From NCBI RefSeq assembly GCF_013177695.1, contig NZ_WOEY01000058.1, positions 1 to 64,000 of the forward strand: a DNA stretch of 64,000 bases, written 5' to 3'. Shown here piece after piece: positions 54,359-63,349 of the stretch. The translations under genes and the position numbers were made by a program. Origin of the DNA: Paraburkholderia solitsugae (GTDB lineage Bacteria; Pseudomonadota; Gammaproteobacteria; Burkholderiales; Burkholderiaceae). Each line of letters opens with the position of its first letter. The stretch's first letter is position 1. The notes beneath the pieces were generated by a model. It was not told the origin of the DNA. It ran no database searches and saw only the letters and a list, made by a program, of their open reading frames with translations.

Positions 54359-55996
54359 CTAGCGGTCTCGTAGCGTCGAAAATGCCTTGTAGACGACCCG
54401 GGGATCATGCTGGCCCTTGTAGACCTCGGGCGCCGCGAGATCGAGTCCGAGCAGCGCATACACCGCGTTCTGCGCCGAACGCACCGAGTATTCGACGGTG
54501 AACACGACGTCGTTGGGCAGTTCGCAGAACTGCCCGGTGAAGGCGAGGTTCTGCCAGCCTTCGGGCACCACAGCAGGCCGATCGCCACGGCTGCGCGGCA
54601 GGAACTGGCTCGTGATGAATGGCATCAGGCAGGGGATGCAGTTGGCGTGTTGGAGGATTCGGGAAGACTCCGCCTCCACCCGCAAATGACCAAGCATCTC
54701 CGTCAGGATCTCCCGGCCGGTGCAGGCCAGCATGGGTTTGCCGACAAAATCGCCGGGCTCGTCGACCCGCAAACCGTAGCCCCACAACACCTGCACGTCC
54801 GCGGGTTGATCGATGAAATGCGGCTGATGTGGCAGCACGATCGACGCCAGCCAGCTCGATTCCGGAAAGGTAATCAGGCCACCTTCACCCGGCACATTGC
54901 CGGTCAGGTCGCGGATCAGCCGGAACAGCGTCGGGTCTCGCAAAGTCACGGTGAACGACAGCCACTTCGAGGCGTCGACGTGATCCGCGAAGACGGACGG
55001 TTGGCCGAACTCGGGGCGGCCCGCGGCGATGGTTTTCCAGAGGTGCCAGGCGCCGGTGTCGTCGGTGCTGTTCAAAGCCGCGGGGCGGTCCATGGCGCCC
55101 AGGCTGGAAGCGGCTGTCATGGAGCCGAGCGTGACGATGACTTTGTCTGCCGGCCCTACCGGCAGTTCAATACGCTGATGCGCGGTTTCGCAGACAATGC
55201 CGCGCACGCGCTTTTCCGCACCGGTTTCGTCGAACAGCAGATTCGTGACCCGGGTGTCCGGCCGGAACGCAACGCCGTGCTCGTCCAGCCAGCGGCGCAA
55301 TGGCCGGATCATCGAGTCGTACTGGTTGTAGACCGTACGCATGATGCCGTGCAACTGGTTAAACCCGGCCGACATATGGGCGAAGCGCAGCAGATAGCGC
55401 CTGAGTTCGACCGCGCTATGCCACGGTTGAAAAGCGAAGGTCGTGCACCACATCAACCAGAAATTGGTCTCGAAGAAGGACGAATCGAAGTGGTCCGAAA
55501 TCCGGCTATTGCCGAGCATCACTTCGGGCTCGATCGACAGGCGGCCCAGCGCCAGCAGATGTTTTTCGTCGAGCCCATATTCGGGCGTGTCTTCGCGTTT
55601 GCCGTTTCTGACGAGCCGCGACGTCGATGAGGTTCTGATTGTCTCGTTCCAGTCGAAGATCTCCTGCGTCACGCTCTTGCTGTCATCCAGCGTCGGAATC
55701 GATGAGAACAGGTCATAGGTACACAGATACTTGCTTTCGAGCATGCGCCCGCCGCGTACGACGTAGCCGCCTTCAGCGGTGCCGGCGCCGTCCATGCTGC
55801 CGCCGGGTTTGTCGAGCGCTTCCAGAATGATGATGTCGCAACCGCGCACATGCCCGTCGCGAATCAGGAACGCCGCTGCCGCTAACGAAGCGATGCCGCC
55901 GCCGACGAGGTAGAACTTGCCACTTGCAGGGTCGTGGACGTCGAGGTCGGCGTCCGCGCGCAGTGCTGCTGCGTGGATCGGGTCAGAGTTTTGCAC
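54359..55996 (-). CDS. ohyA: Oleate hydratase (myosin-cross-reactive antigen family)
   Basis: The 545-residue FAD protein adds water to oleate or other cis-9 unsaturated fatty acids. It has the FAD-binding YLVGGGIASLAAAAFLIRDG, the EALDKPGGSMDG and RGGRMLES loops, and the family ending VYKGQHDPRVVYKAF. The GTG start at 55996 is supported by AAGGAG 7 bases upstream; a frame to 56167 is a non-homologous extension. It is slightly shorter than most members. A one-mismatch FNR box (TTGAG-TTGG-ATCAA, 56099-56112) lies ahead. Confidence 0.88.
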   Translation of the reverse strand: MQNSDPIHAAALRADADLDVHDPASGKFYLVGGGIASLAAAAFLIRDGHVRGCDIIILEALDKPGGSMDGAGTAEGGYVVRGGRMLESKYLCTYDLFSSIPTLDDSKSVTQEIFDWNETIRTSSTSRLVRNGKREDTPEYGLDEKHLLALGRLSIEPEVMLGNSRISDHFDSSFFETNFWLMWCTTFAFQPWHSAVELRRYLLRFAHMSAGFNQLHGIMRTVYNQYDSMIRPLRRWLDEHGVAFRPDTRVTNLLFDETGAEKRVRGIVCETAHQRIELPVGPADKVIVTLGSMTAASSLGAMDRPAALNSTDDTGAWHLWKTIAAGRPEFGQPSVFADHVDASKWLSFTVTLRDPTLFRLIRDLTGNVPGEGGLITFPESSWLASIVLPHQPHFIDQPADVQVLWGYGLRVDEPGDFVGKPMLACTGREILTEMLGHLRVEAESSRILQHANCIPCLMPFITSQFLPRSRGDRPAVVPEGWQNLAFTGQFCELPNDVVFTVEYSVRSAQNAVYALLGLDLAAPEVYKGQHDPRVVYKAFSTLRDR

Positions 55997-56098
55997 GTCG
56001 ATCTCCTTTTCATGTTCGCCACTATCCGAATGCAGTCGGACCGCTCCGAGGCGTATTGCGGACGTTGCTCCAACATACCCGCTGTGTCGGCGTGCCGA

Positions 56099-56112
56099 TT
56101 GAGTTGGATCAA
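56099..56112. promoter_or_regulatory. FNR-like box (one mismatch) upstream of the oleate hydratase gene
   Basis: TTGAG-TTGG-ATCAA is about 110 bases before the GTG start. A second one-mismatch site, GTGAT-CCTT-ATCAA at 56216-56229, lies 91 bases before the potassium channel gene on the other strand. Confidence 0.5.
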
Positions 56113-56319
56113 GCCGCGATCGCAGCAACACTTTTGATCGGGGCGGACACGGGGCGATTTGCTTCATTCGCTACGGCTGCTCATGTGGCGAAAATCCGGC
56201 GCATTTCGCTGTTTTGTGATCCTTATCAAGAACACCTGAAAGCACGTTCATACGATGGTCCACCACAGGGCGTCGTCCGCGTGGCCAATCAGCGTCCTAA
56301 CCTCGAATTCGGTGGCGAA

Positions 56320-57150
56320 ATGAACGAGCGTTTTCGCATTGCGGGCCTCGGCGGAGTCGATCCCCATGACAACGCGCGGGCGGTGCGTGCATGGCGCTGG
56401 CTACAGTGGGTGCTGTTGGGATTCAGCCTGCTCGCCATTCCCGCTTTCTACTTCGAACTGGCCGTCGATTTGCCGCTGCTGCATCCGGCGGGCCGGGCGC
56501 TCTACGCCTGTATGGCGGCCGGGTTTGCCGTTTCGCTCGCCTGGATGGCCCATCTGAGCCGCCATCCCAGGCGGTTTCTCATGCGAAACCGTTACGACCT
56601 GTTGATCACAATGGGCGCGGCGGCCAGCGTCGCATGGGGCGTGTCCACGTGGTCGTCGCTCGAATGGGTGCTGCGCATTCTGTTCGTGGGACTGGTGGCG
56701 GCGCGTATCGCCGTGGCGCTGCGGGCGTTTTTCTCGCCCAATCGCTTACTTTTGCTGTTGGCAATTGCTGCGGTCCTGCTGGCGTCGGCGGGCGCGGGCT
56801 TTTATTGGCTCGAGCCGAGCGTGCACAGCTATGCCGAGGGCGTCTGGCTGGCGTTCGAAAGTAGCGCGACGGTCGGCTTCGGCGACATGGCGCCGACCAC
56901 GCCGGCGTCGCGGGTTTTCGCGGCCTTCGTGGTGTTGCTTGGCTACGGTCTGCTGTCGCTGGTGTTCGCGAGCATTGCGGCGATCTTCGTCGAACAGGAG
57001 GAGCGCCTGCTGCGCCGTGAAATGCATCGCGACATCAAGACCTTGCAGGCGGAAATCGCGGCGCTGCGAAGGGAGGTGGGCCGCATCGGCACCCAGGCGC
57101 ACGTCGACGAGGAGGCTATCGGGCGCGATCGTCCGCCTGAATCGCACTGA
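56320..57150 (+). CDS. Voltage-gated-type potassium channel
   Basis: The 276-residue protein has four to six membrane helices and the selectivity filter TVGFGDMAP before the last one, preceded by a pore helix (EGVWLAFESSATV). A C-terminal coiled coil (REMHRDIKTLQAEIAALRRE) probably forms the tetramer bundle. The charged fourth helix is weak. The start at 56320 was chosen by homology, and no strong ribosome site was seen. It is divergent from the oleate hydratase gene and lies near an FNR-like site. Confidence 0.8.
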   Translation: MNERFRIAGLGGVDPHDNARAVRAWRWLQWVLLGFSLLAIPAFYFELAVDLPLLHPAGRALYACMAAGFAVSLAWMAHLSRHPRRFLMRNRYDLLITMGAAASVAWGVSTWSSLEWVLRILFVGLVAARIAVALRAFFSPNRLLLLLAIAAVLLASAGAGFYWLEPSVHSYAEGVWLAFESSATVGFGDMAPTTPASRVFAAFVVLLGYGLLSLVFASIAAIFVEQEERLLRREMHRDIKTLQAEIAALRREVGRIGTQAHVDEEAIGRDRPPESH

Positions 57151-57185
57151 GGGGGAGATGCACAGCAATCCGGAAGCCGGCGCCG

Positions 57186-57326
57186 GGTGGCGGCAATGGC
57201 GAGTTCTCGTCCGGGCTTGTCCGATGCGACGTCTTCAGGTGTATAGAAAACAGAAAAATGACGGCCGATGATTTCGTCGGCGGAATAGCCCTTGATTTTG
57301 CGGGTGCCGCTGTTCCAGTTCGCCAC
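57186..57326 (-). pseudogene. PAS-domain fragment
   Basis: Forty-seven codons on the minus strand read NWNSGTRKIKGYSADEIIGR, then HFSVFYTPEDVASDKPGREL, a clear PAS-domain core. A stop lies just upstream, and the frame continues only as non-homologous sequence. The rest of the sensor protein is gone. This is a remnant in an otherwise empty 450-base stretch before the reductase gene. Confidence 0.6.
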
Positions 57327-57603
57327 GCAGCTCTAGCCAGTCAGGCGACTGTGGGCCGCCGTCCGTCTGATGTCTTGACCGGCGTGCCCTGTGTTGCTGG
57401 TTCGGGAAACCGAAGCCGACGCCGACGCCTGAGCACAACTCAACTGGGGCAGGGCACGCTCACGATAAGTATGGCCAGGTGCGCGCTTGATACAGGTCAA
57501 CGGGCTTTCGCCGGCACCCCCTACATTGGACGCACTGCTGCCTCGCGATCAATGGCAGCGCCACCCGTTGCGGCACAGAGCCGTTCGCCTCAAGGAGATC
57601 AGC
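57327..57603. promoter_or_regulatory. Leader of the reductase gene with an FNR-like box
   Basis: There is no gene here. TTGAT-ACAG-GTCAA (57487-57500) is one mismatch from the FNR consensus and 104 bases before the ATG at 57604. Confidence 0.5.
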
Positions 57604-58350
57604 ATGTCAGTTAAGCGCGTTGCATTCATCACCGGCGGCATGGGCGGGCTCGGCGCCGCCATTAGCCGGCGTCTCCATGCCGCCGGCATGGTGGTCGCCA
57701 TGTCGCACTCGGAACGTAACGATCATGTCGCCACCTGGTTGATGCGCGAACGCGACGCCGGTCGCCACTTTCACGCCTACGAAGTCGACGTGACCCGTTT
57801 CGACTCATGCGCACATTGCGCCGAGCGCGTCCTGAGTGAATTTGGTTCGGTCGACATTCTCGTCAACAATGCCGGCATCACGCGCGATTCGACCTTTGCC
57901 AAAATGAACAAGGACGACTGGGATGCGGTGCTACGCACCGATCTCGACGCGCTGTTCAATATGACCAAGCCCTTGCTCGGCGGAATGCTTGAGCAAGGCT
58001 TCGGGCGCGTCGTCAATATCGGCTCGGTGAACGGTGAGCGCGGCGCCTTCGGGCAGACCAATTACGCGGCGGCTAAAGCCGGGATTCACGGCTTTACCAT
58101 GTCGTTGGCGCTGGAAGTCGCGAAACACGGCGTAACGGTCAATACCGTTTCGCCTGGCTACCTGGAAACCGCGATGACCGCAGCCGTGCCGAAGGACGTG
58201 ATGGAAACGAGAATTCTGCCGCAGATTCCGGTGGGCCGGCTCGGTCAGCCTGACGAAGTCGCTGCTCTGATCGCATTTCTCTGTTCTGACGATGCGGGCT
58301 TCGTCACAGGCGCGAACTTCGCGATCAATGGCGGCATGCATATGGGCTGA
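57604..58350 (+). CDS. Acetoacetyl-CoA reductase-like short-chain dehydrogenase
   Basis: The 248-residue SDR has ITGGMGGLGAAISRRLH at the cofactor site, NNAGITRDSTFAKMNKDDWD, the catalytic Ser in NIGSVNGERG and Tyr-x3-Lys in TNYAAAKAG. This closely resembles PhbB/PhaB, which makes 3-hydroxybutyryl-CoA for the polyester pathway. AAGGAG stands 6 bases before the ATG; the longer frame from 57487 starts inside the FNR-like box. It may act as an electron sink at low oxygen with phaC. Confidence 0.88.
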   Translation: MSVKRVAFITGGMGGLGAAISRRLHAAGMVVAMSHSERNDHVATWLMRERDAGRHFHAYEVDVTRFDSCAHCAERVLSEFGSVDILVNNAGITRDSTFAKMNKDDWDAVLRTDLDALFNMTKPLLGGMLEQGFGRVVNIGSVNGERGAFGQTNYAAAKAGIHGFTMSLALEVAKHGVTVNTVSPGYLETAMTAAVPKDVMETRILPQIPVGRLGQPDEVAALIAFLCSDDAGFVTGANFAINGGMHMG

Positions 58351-58437
58351 AGGAGGGGGCGCCAGCCTCGCTGCGCGCGGTCGGCGGAAATTGACCGAGG
58401 TCATTCATTCCGCTGCGTGAGCGCCGATACGTATCGC

Positions 58438-58451
58438 TTGATTCATATCAA
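58438..58451. promoter_or_regulatory. FNR/Anr box (perfect) upstream of a zinc alcohol dehydrogenase gene
   Basis: TTGAT-TCAT-ATCAA is 71 bases before the ATG at 58522. The reading frame that would start at 58417 runs across it, which supports the later start. Confidence 0.76.
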
Positions 58452-58521
58452 TCGAGTCTGCGTGAGCCAGCCTAAAGTCGGTCGTACAGCACGCTCGTTT
58501 CGATCAATGGAGGTAACCCTT

Positions 58522-59562
58522 ATGAAAGCGCTCGTGTATCACGGTCCCGGTAAGAAATCGCTCGACGATCGGCCCATTCCCAAGCTCGCCGCACCTGGCG
58601 ACGCGATCGTCAAGATGACACGTACCACGATTTGCGGCACTGATCTGCATATTCTGAAGGGCGACGTGCCGACTTGTGAGCCAGGGCGCATTCTCGGCCA
58701 CGAGGGGGTCGGCATCGTGCAGGAGGTCGGCGCTGCGGTGTCGGCGTTCAAACCGGGCGACAGGGTGCTGATTTCATGCATCTCGTCGTGCGGCAAATGC
58801 GACTACTGCCGACGCGGCATGTATTCGCATTGCACCACCGGCGGCTGGATTCTCGGCAACAAGATCGACGGCACCCAGGCCGAATACGTGCGCATTCCTC
58901 ACGCCGAGACGAGTCTGTATCCGATTCCGACCGGCGCCGATGAAGAAGCGCTCGTGATGCTCTCGGACATCCTGCCCACCGGCTTCGAATGCGGCGTGCT
59001 AAACGGCAAGGTGCAACCGGGCAGCACGGTGGCGATTGTCGGGGCGGGCCCGATCGGTCTCGCAGCACTGCTAACCGCACAGTTCTATTCGCCGGCGCAG
59101 ATCGTGATGATCGACCACGATGCAAACCGTCTTGAAGTGGCGAAGCGCTTCGGCGCCACCGCGTGCATCGATAGCGGCCACGCCGATCCGGTTGCCGCTG
59201 TGATGAAGCTGACGGAGCAGATGGGCGTCGACTGTGCGATCGAGGCGGTTGGCATACCGGCTACGTTCGAGTTGTGCGAGGCGCTCATTGCGCCCGGCGG
59301 CGTGATTGCGAATGTGGGCGTGCACGGCGTGAAAGCCGAGCTGCACCTTGAAAAATTGTGGGATCGCAACATCGCGATCACGACGCGCCTCGTCGATACC
59401 GTGAGCACACCGATGCTGCTCAAAACCGTTCGCTCGGGCCGCATCGACCCTGCGCGGCTGATCACGCACCGCTTCCAACTCGAAGCTGTCGCCGGTGCTT
59501 ACGACACTTTCGACCGCGCGTCCGAGACGCATGCGCTGAAAGTCATCATCGAGGTGTCCTAG
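58522..59562 (+). CDS. Zinc-dependent alcohol dehydrogenase (MDR family)
   Basis: The 346-residue enzyme has catalytic zinc ligands in TICGTDLHI and GHEGVG, structural-zinc cysteines in CGKCDYCRRGMYSHC, and an NAD(P) fold with IVGAGPIGLAALLTA. It resembles isopropanol/secondary alcohol dehydrogenases (FDH-like). GGAGG is 8 bases before the ATG at 58522; a longer frame from 58417 lacks homology. An exact FNR box precedes it. Confidence 0.9.
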   Translation: MKALVYHGPGKKSLDDRPIPKLAAPGDAIVKMTRTTICGTDLHILKGDVPTCEPGRILGHEGVGIVQEVGAAVSAFKPGDRVLISCISSCGKCDYCRRGMYSHCTTGGWILGNKIDGTQAEYVRIPHAETSLYPIPTGADEEALVMLSDILPTGFECGVLNGKVQPGSTVAIVGAGPIGLAALLTAQFYSPAQIVMIDHDANRLEVAKRFGATACIDSGHADPVAAVMKLTEQMGVDCAIEAVGIPATFELCEALIAPGGVIANVGVHGVKAELHLEKLWDRNIAITTRLVDTVSTPMLLKTVRSGRIDPARLITHRFQLEAVAGAYDTFDRASETHALKVIIEVS

Positions 59563-59613
59563 CCGTTGAGAAAACTCGATCCATGATGATGACGCATCAA
59601 CAAGGAGCGACTC

Positions 59614-59880
59614 ATGACAATCTCGGGTAACGTGAGCGACGGCGACTGGTCGGTCGCCGCAACCACACATCGCACAGCAGGCGGCTTCAATTGCTCGATC
59701 CAGTTCAGCCATCACACGCCAGAGGGAATCTTCAAACATGAGTTCATCCACAGCAATGTATTTCCCACGGAGCGCGAAGCCGTGCTTGGCGGTTTGCGCG
59801 AAGGCATGGACTGGGTGAGGCTCAAAATGTCGAACACGTTTTCGATTGAGCCTCGCGAATCTTCTGTTGAGCCTGAGTGA
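59614..59880 (+). CDS. Small conserved hypothetical protein
   Basis: The 88-residue acidic protein reads FNCSIQFSHHTPEG and FPTEREAVLGGLREGMDWVRLKMS. I do not recognise a characterised family. AAGGAG is 7 bases before the ATG, and the gene follows the alcohol dehydrogenase by 51 bases, so the two are probably co-transcribed from the FNR-controlled promoter. No export signal. Confidence 0.65.
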   Translation: MTISGNVSDGDWSVAATTHRTAGGFNCSIQFSHHTPEGIFKHEFIHSNVFPTEREAVLGGLREGMDWVRLKMSNTFSIEPRESSVEPE

Positions 59881-60101
59881 TGTCTGTCACACCCTCCTTA
59901 TCTATCACTTCGCAGGGCGCTGTCACAGCGGACGGATCGACAGGTACACGCAACGACATTCGAGATGATCCATGTCAAACGACAGGACGCCGTGCCGGCC
60001 TAATCTCAAACCATACGAGGGCTTGCCGGCGTCCGGATACTGACGATCGAGAAGGACCGGCCCCCCGAATTCAAGGATCCTAACTGTTCAGGAGGCTTAC
60101 C

Positions 60102-60791
60102 ATGCGCGCATCCGATGTCATGACCAGCAACGTCATATCGGTCACGCCCGACATGACCGTGCGAGAGGTGGCCAGAATGTTTGTCGACAACGGCATCAGC
60201 GGCGCGCCGGTCCTGGATCCGGACGGCCATGTCGCCGGCATGATCAGCGAAGGGGATCTGCTTCGCCGCAGCGAAATCGGCACCGAGGAGCGCACGCGAA
60301 CTTCGTGGCTCGATCTCTGGTCCGCGAGCCATGAAGCAAGGGACTACATCAAGACCCATGCGGTGAAAGTGCGCGACGTAATGACCGCGGGCGTGGTGAG
60401 CGTTCAGCCCGAAACACCGCTCGGCGAAGTGGCCGGCATTCTCGAGACGCGGCGCATCAAGCGCGTGCCCGTGATGAAAGCGGGGCGGCTCGTGGGCATC
60501 GTGAGCCGCGCCAATCTCGTGCAGGCGCTGGCAAGCGTACCGGACGAGCCGTCAACGGATGTGACGCTCTCGGACGCCGAGATCCGCGCCATGTTGATGG
60601 GCGAACTGGCGGGCCGTAAGTGGAGCTTCGCGGGACGCAATATTGTCGTCACCGACGGAGTCGTGCATCTGTGGGGCATCTTCCATTCGATCGAAGCCGT
60701 CGACGCGGTTCGTGCGGCGGCGCAGAACATACCCGGCGTCAAGCGCGTGAAGGATCACACCGAGCCTTATCCGGTGATGCCGGGCATCTAG
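60102..60791 (+). CDS. CBS-pair and BON-domain protein
   Basis: The 229-residue protein has two CBS motifs (ASDVMTSNVISVTPDMTVRE and VRDVMTAGVVSVQPETPL) that form an adenosyl-binding module, then a C-terminal BON domain. It is likely a sensor of adenylate charge. CAGGAGG precedes the ATG. A two-mismatch FNR-like site, ATGAT-CCAT-GTCAA (59965-59978), lies 124 bases upstream. A stray CBS fragment at 63.35 kb may derive from a related gene. Confidence 0.9.
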   Translation: MRASDVMTSNVISVTPDMTVREVARMFVDNGISGAPVLDPDGHVAGMISEGDLLRRSEIGTEERTRTSWLDLWSASHEARDYIKTHAVKVRDVMTAGVVSVQPETPLGEVAGILETRRIKRVPVMKAGRLVGIVSRANLVQALASVPDEPSTDVTLSDAEIRAMLMGELAGRKWSFAGRNIVVTDGVVHLWGIFHSIEAVDAVRAAAQNIPGVKRVKDHTEPYPVMPGI

Positions 60792-61136
60792 CGGACGGCC
60801 ACGGAAACGGGTCGGCATTCAACATCGGAGGCGCGATGGGCTCAGCGCATTCCCGCGCAATGGCTCAGTACGAGGTCGAGACATGTGGAAAACGATCGCA
60901 TGGGCAGTCATGCCGCTCGTCGCTGTCCAGGCAACTCGGCGGGGTTGACAGGCAGATCGCCGTCACACGAAAAGCATACAACGAGGCCGCCGCGCACTGA
61001 TTTCGGCACGCTGCGCGGCTCGATGCGAGCGTGAAACGCGCCGCAATGACCCCGCCGCGCTTCTCGGGAGTCCTTGCTGCGCCGGCGACTGTCAGCGTGA
61101 AAATCGATCCATGCATTGTGCGCTGAGCGAGCTGAT
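60792..61136. other. No intact gene; possible LemA-like remnant
   Basis: This 345-base stretch has no intact gene. A short frame at 60838-61000 ends in VDRQIAVTRKAYNEAAAH, which recalls the DTENRIAFARQAYN part of LemA proteins. No further homology was seen around it. Confidence 0.3.
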
Positions 61137-61610
61137 ATGAAATGCATCCGCCTGCCGGTTGATTTGACCACGGCCCTGTTCCTGCTGTTCCTGCTGATGA
61201 CGGCCGGTCTTGCGGCCTGCACCACGGCAAACCAGATGATTGCGTTCCGGCAGACCGAAACGCAGCTTGAGGAGGCGCGAGAACAGGCGCGGGTGACCTG
61301 TAGTTCACGCGCGGTGTGCGATCAGATATGGAACCGCACGCGGCTTTATGTGGAGCTTTACTCGAGAACGCCGATCAACCGCCTCGACGAATCGGTCATC
61401 GAAACAGAAGCGCCCCACGAATCGGGCATTGCCTATTTCTGGGCCGAGCGGACCACCGATGAGAGCGGCACGACGACAGTCCGGCTGAAAGGCATGTGCC
61501 GCGGCGTGTACGCGAGTGATGGCGACCCGGCATGGACTTACGGAATATGCGCGGACGAGATCAGGCATGCGGAGATGAATTTTCGCGGGGTAGTAGGCGA
61601 AGTGCAGTGA
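61137..61610 (+). CDS. Putative lipoprotein
   Basis: The 157-residue protein has an N-terminal membrane segment and a lipobox (MTAGLAAC), so lipidation at Cys 28 is expected. The mature part contains VTCSSRAVCDQIWNRTRLYV and FWAERTTDESG, with no known fold recognised. The ATG was chosen for the signal sequence; the ribosome site is weak. It runs with the following DUF3562-like gene, 45 bases apart. Confidence 0.72.
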   Translation: MKCIRLPVDLTTALFLLFLLMTAGLAACTTANQMIAFRQTETQLEEAREQARVTCSSRAVCDQIWNRTRLYVELYSRTPINRLDESVIETEAPHESGIAYFWAERTTDESGTTTVRLKGMCRGVYASDGDPAWTYGICADEIRHAEMNFRGVVGEVQ

Positions 61611-61655
61611 CGTCCACGATATTTCCTTAGCCGTATCCCCACCCGGAGTTCCGTC

Positions 61656-61883
61656 ATGCCTCGCGATAAACTATTGGTGCCGCTGCTCGAGATCGCACAA
61701 GGGACGGCGCTGAGCGAAGACGATCTTGCTCGCATGGTAGGCGATGAGATAAGTCGTCTGTCGGCCGGCGCGCGTGTCCACGACTATATTCAGGTCATTG
61801 CGATCAAGCGCGTATCCGACAAGGTGAGGCAGAGCGCCTCTCACCACCGTGCCAACGGCAACCATCACGCAAGAGAGGTGTGA
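61656..61883 (+). CDS. DUF3562-like small protein
   Basis: The 75-residue protein has the segment ALSEDDLARMVGDEISRLS, then VHDYIQVIAIKRVSDKV, resembling DUF3562, a small family common in Burkholderia. Function is unknown. Its stop lies 2 bases before the next ATG, so it is coupled to the alcohol dehydrogenase gene. Confidence 0.75.
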   Translation: MPRDKLLVPLLEIAQGTALSEDDLARMVGDEISRLSAGARVHDYIQVIAIKRVSDKVRQSASHHRANGNHHAREV

Positions 61884-61884
61884 G

Positions 61885-62871
61885 ATGCGGGCAATGGTAT
61901 TCGATGATACCGGCGGTCTCCTACGCGACCTGCAGGTTCCAGATCCTGTGCCGGCTGCGGGCCAGTTGCTGATCGATGTCCACGCATGCGGTATTTGCCG
62001 TACCGACCTGCATCTGATTGACCACGAACTGCCCCATCCAAAGCAGCCGGTGATCCCGGGCCATGAAATCGTCGGCACTGTTGCGGCGGTGGGGGCCGGA
62101 GTAAGTGGTTTCAGCGTGGGTGAACGGGTCGCCGTGCCATGGGTAGGCTACACATGTGGCCACTGCCGTTACTGTCTCTCCGGTCGCGAGAATCTGTGCG
62201 ATGAGCCGGGTTTTACGGGCTATACGATCGACGGCGGTTACGCCGAGCGAACGGTCGCCGACAGCCGTTACTGCTTTCATCTGCCTGACCGATATTCGGA
62301 CGTGGAAGCGGCGCCACTGCTGTGCGCGGGACTCATCGGCTATCGCACGCTGGCCATGGCAGGCGACGCAGAGCGGATCGGCATCTACGGCTTTGGCGCA
62401 GCCGCGCATATCGTCGCCCAGATCGCGATTCATCAGGGGCGCACGGTTTATGCCTTCACGCGTGACGGCGACGTGGCGGCTCAACAACTCGCGCTGCGCC
62501 TCGGCGCGACGTGGGCCGGCAGCAGCAACGAAGCGGCGCCGGACGAACTCGACGCTGCGCTGCTCTTCGCGCCAGTCGGTGCGCTCGTGCCGATCGCGCT
62601 GAAGGCGGTGGTGAAAGGCGGCATTGTGGTGTGTGGCGGGATTCACATGAGCGACATCCCGTCCTTTCCGTATGACTTTCTATGGGGCGAGCGTCGCGTG
62701 GTGTCGGTGGCAAATCTCACGCGCGAAGACGGGCTGGCGTTCATGCGTCTGGCCGCCGAGATTCCGCTCGACATCGAAACGACGCGTTATCCGCTGGGCG
62801 AGGCCAACCGGGCGCTTGCCGATCTGCGGGAGGGGAAGCTGACGGGGGCCGCGGTGCTGGCAATCCGCTAA
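61885..62871 (+). CDS. Zinc-binding alcohol dehydrogenase, AdhP/AdhA type
   Basis: The 328-residue enzyme has catalytic zinc ligands in GICRTDLHLID and GHEIVG, structural-zinc cysteines in CGHCRYCLSGRENLC, and an NAD fold with IYGFGAAAHIVAQIA. It is shorter than the usual 340-350. The start at 61885 has GAGGTG upstream and overlaps nothing; a frame from 61849 covers the previous gene. No FNR box was seen in front of it. Confidence 0.88.
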   Translation: MRAMVFDDTGGLLRDLQVPDPVPAAGQLLIDVHACGICRTDLHLIDHELPHPKQPVIPGHEIVGTVAAVGAGVSGFSVGERVAVPWVGYTCGHCRYCLSGRENLCDEPGFTGYTIDGGYAERTVADSRYCFHLPDRYSDVEAAPLLCAGLIGYRTLAMAGDAERIGIYGFGAAAHIVAQIAIHQGRTVYAFTRDGDVAAQQLALRLGATWAGSSNEAAPDELDAALLFAPVGALVPIALKAVVKGGIVVCGGIHMSDIPSFPYDFLWGERRVVSVANLTREDGLAFMRLAAEIPLDIETTRYPLGEANRALADLREGKLTGAAVLAIR

Positions 62872-62918
62872 CGAGGCTGGATCAAGCCGTTTCGGTTCCC
62901 TTGCGACCGCAGCCGGAT

Positions 62919-63143
62919 TCACGCGACCCTCCGGTTCAGCCTCACCTCTTCATTACAGTCATGCTGCCTCGCGGGCACGTCCGTGAAGTCGACGAATCCC
63001 AGGTCAACAGGCTTCTTGATCTTGTACGCAAATCGCCCGGCCAGATAGATCACGGAAATATGGGTTTCGATTCGCCGGATGCGCCCTGCCGGATGGCGAT
63101 ACGAGCAGGGGCGCTGCAACACTGCGTCGATGCGCGACCAAGC
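62919..63143 (-). pseudogene. Fragment of an aminoglycoside-phosphotransferase/AAA fusion protein
   Basis: Near the end of a minus-strand frame the translation reads HISVIYLAGRFAYKIKKPVD, then LGFVDFTDVPARQHDCNEEV and RLNRRVA. This is the N-terminal part of the large kinase-like protein fused to an ATP-binding domain. The stop at 62919 cuts it short: the kinase core and ATPase are missing. The upstream end lacks a clear start. Confidence 0.55.
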
Positions 63144-63349
63144 GCGGCGGGCAGCGTGGTCGGCGCCCGGCGTGCATGCGGTCATCGACAATCTGACGGT
63201 CGGGTAGTGTGCGACCGGGAGCCGCGCGTGGCCTTGCGCTGGACGCGCGGCACATAGGGACTTCCCATTGGCCTGCGTCAACAGGGCGGCCGCTGCATTG
63301 CATAGTCTGAGGCGTAGGGGGACGGAATCGCCGGAACCCGTATCCGGGA

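Noticed and set aside
58391..58404. TTGAC-CGAG-GTCAT as an FNR box
   Set aside because: Several mismatches, and a perfect box lies 34 bases downstream.
63251..63270. TAGGGACTTCCCA as a third copy of the GGGAATTTCC palindrome
   Set aside because: Only the core is similar and the arms do not match; noted but not counted.
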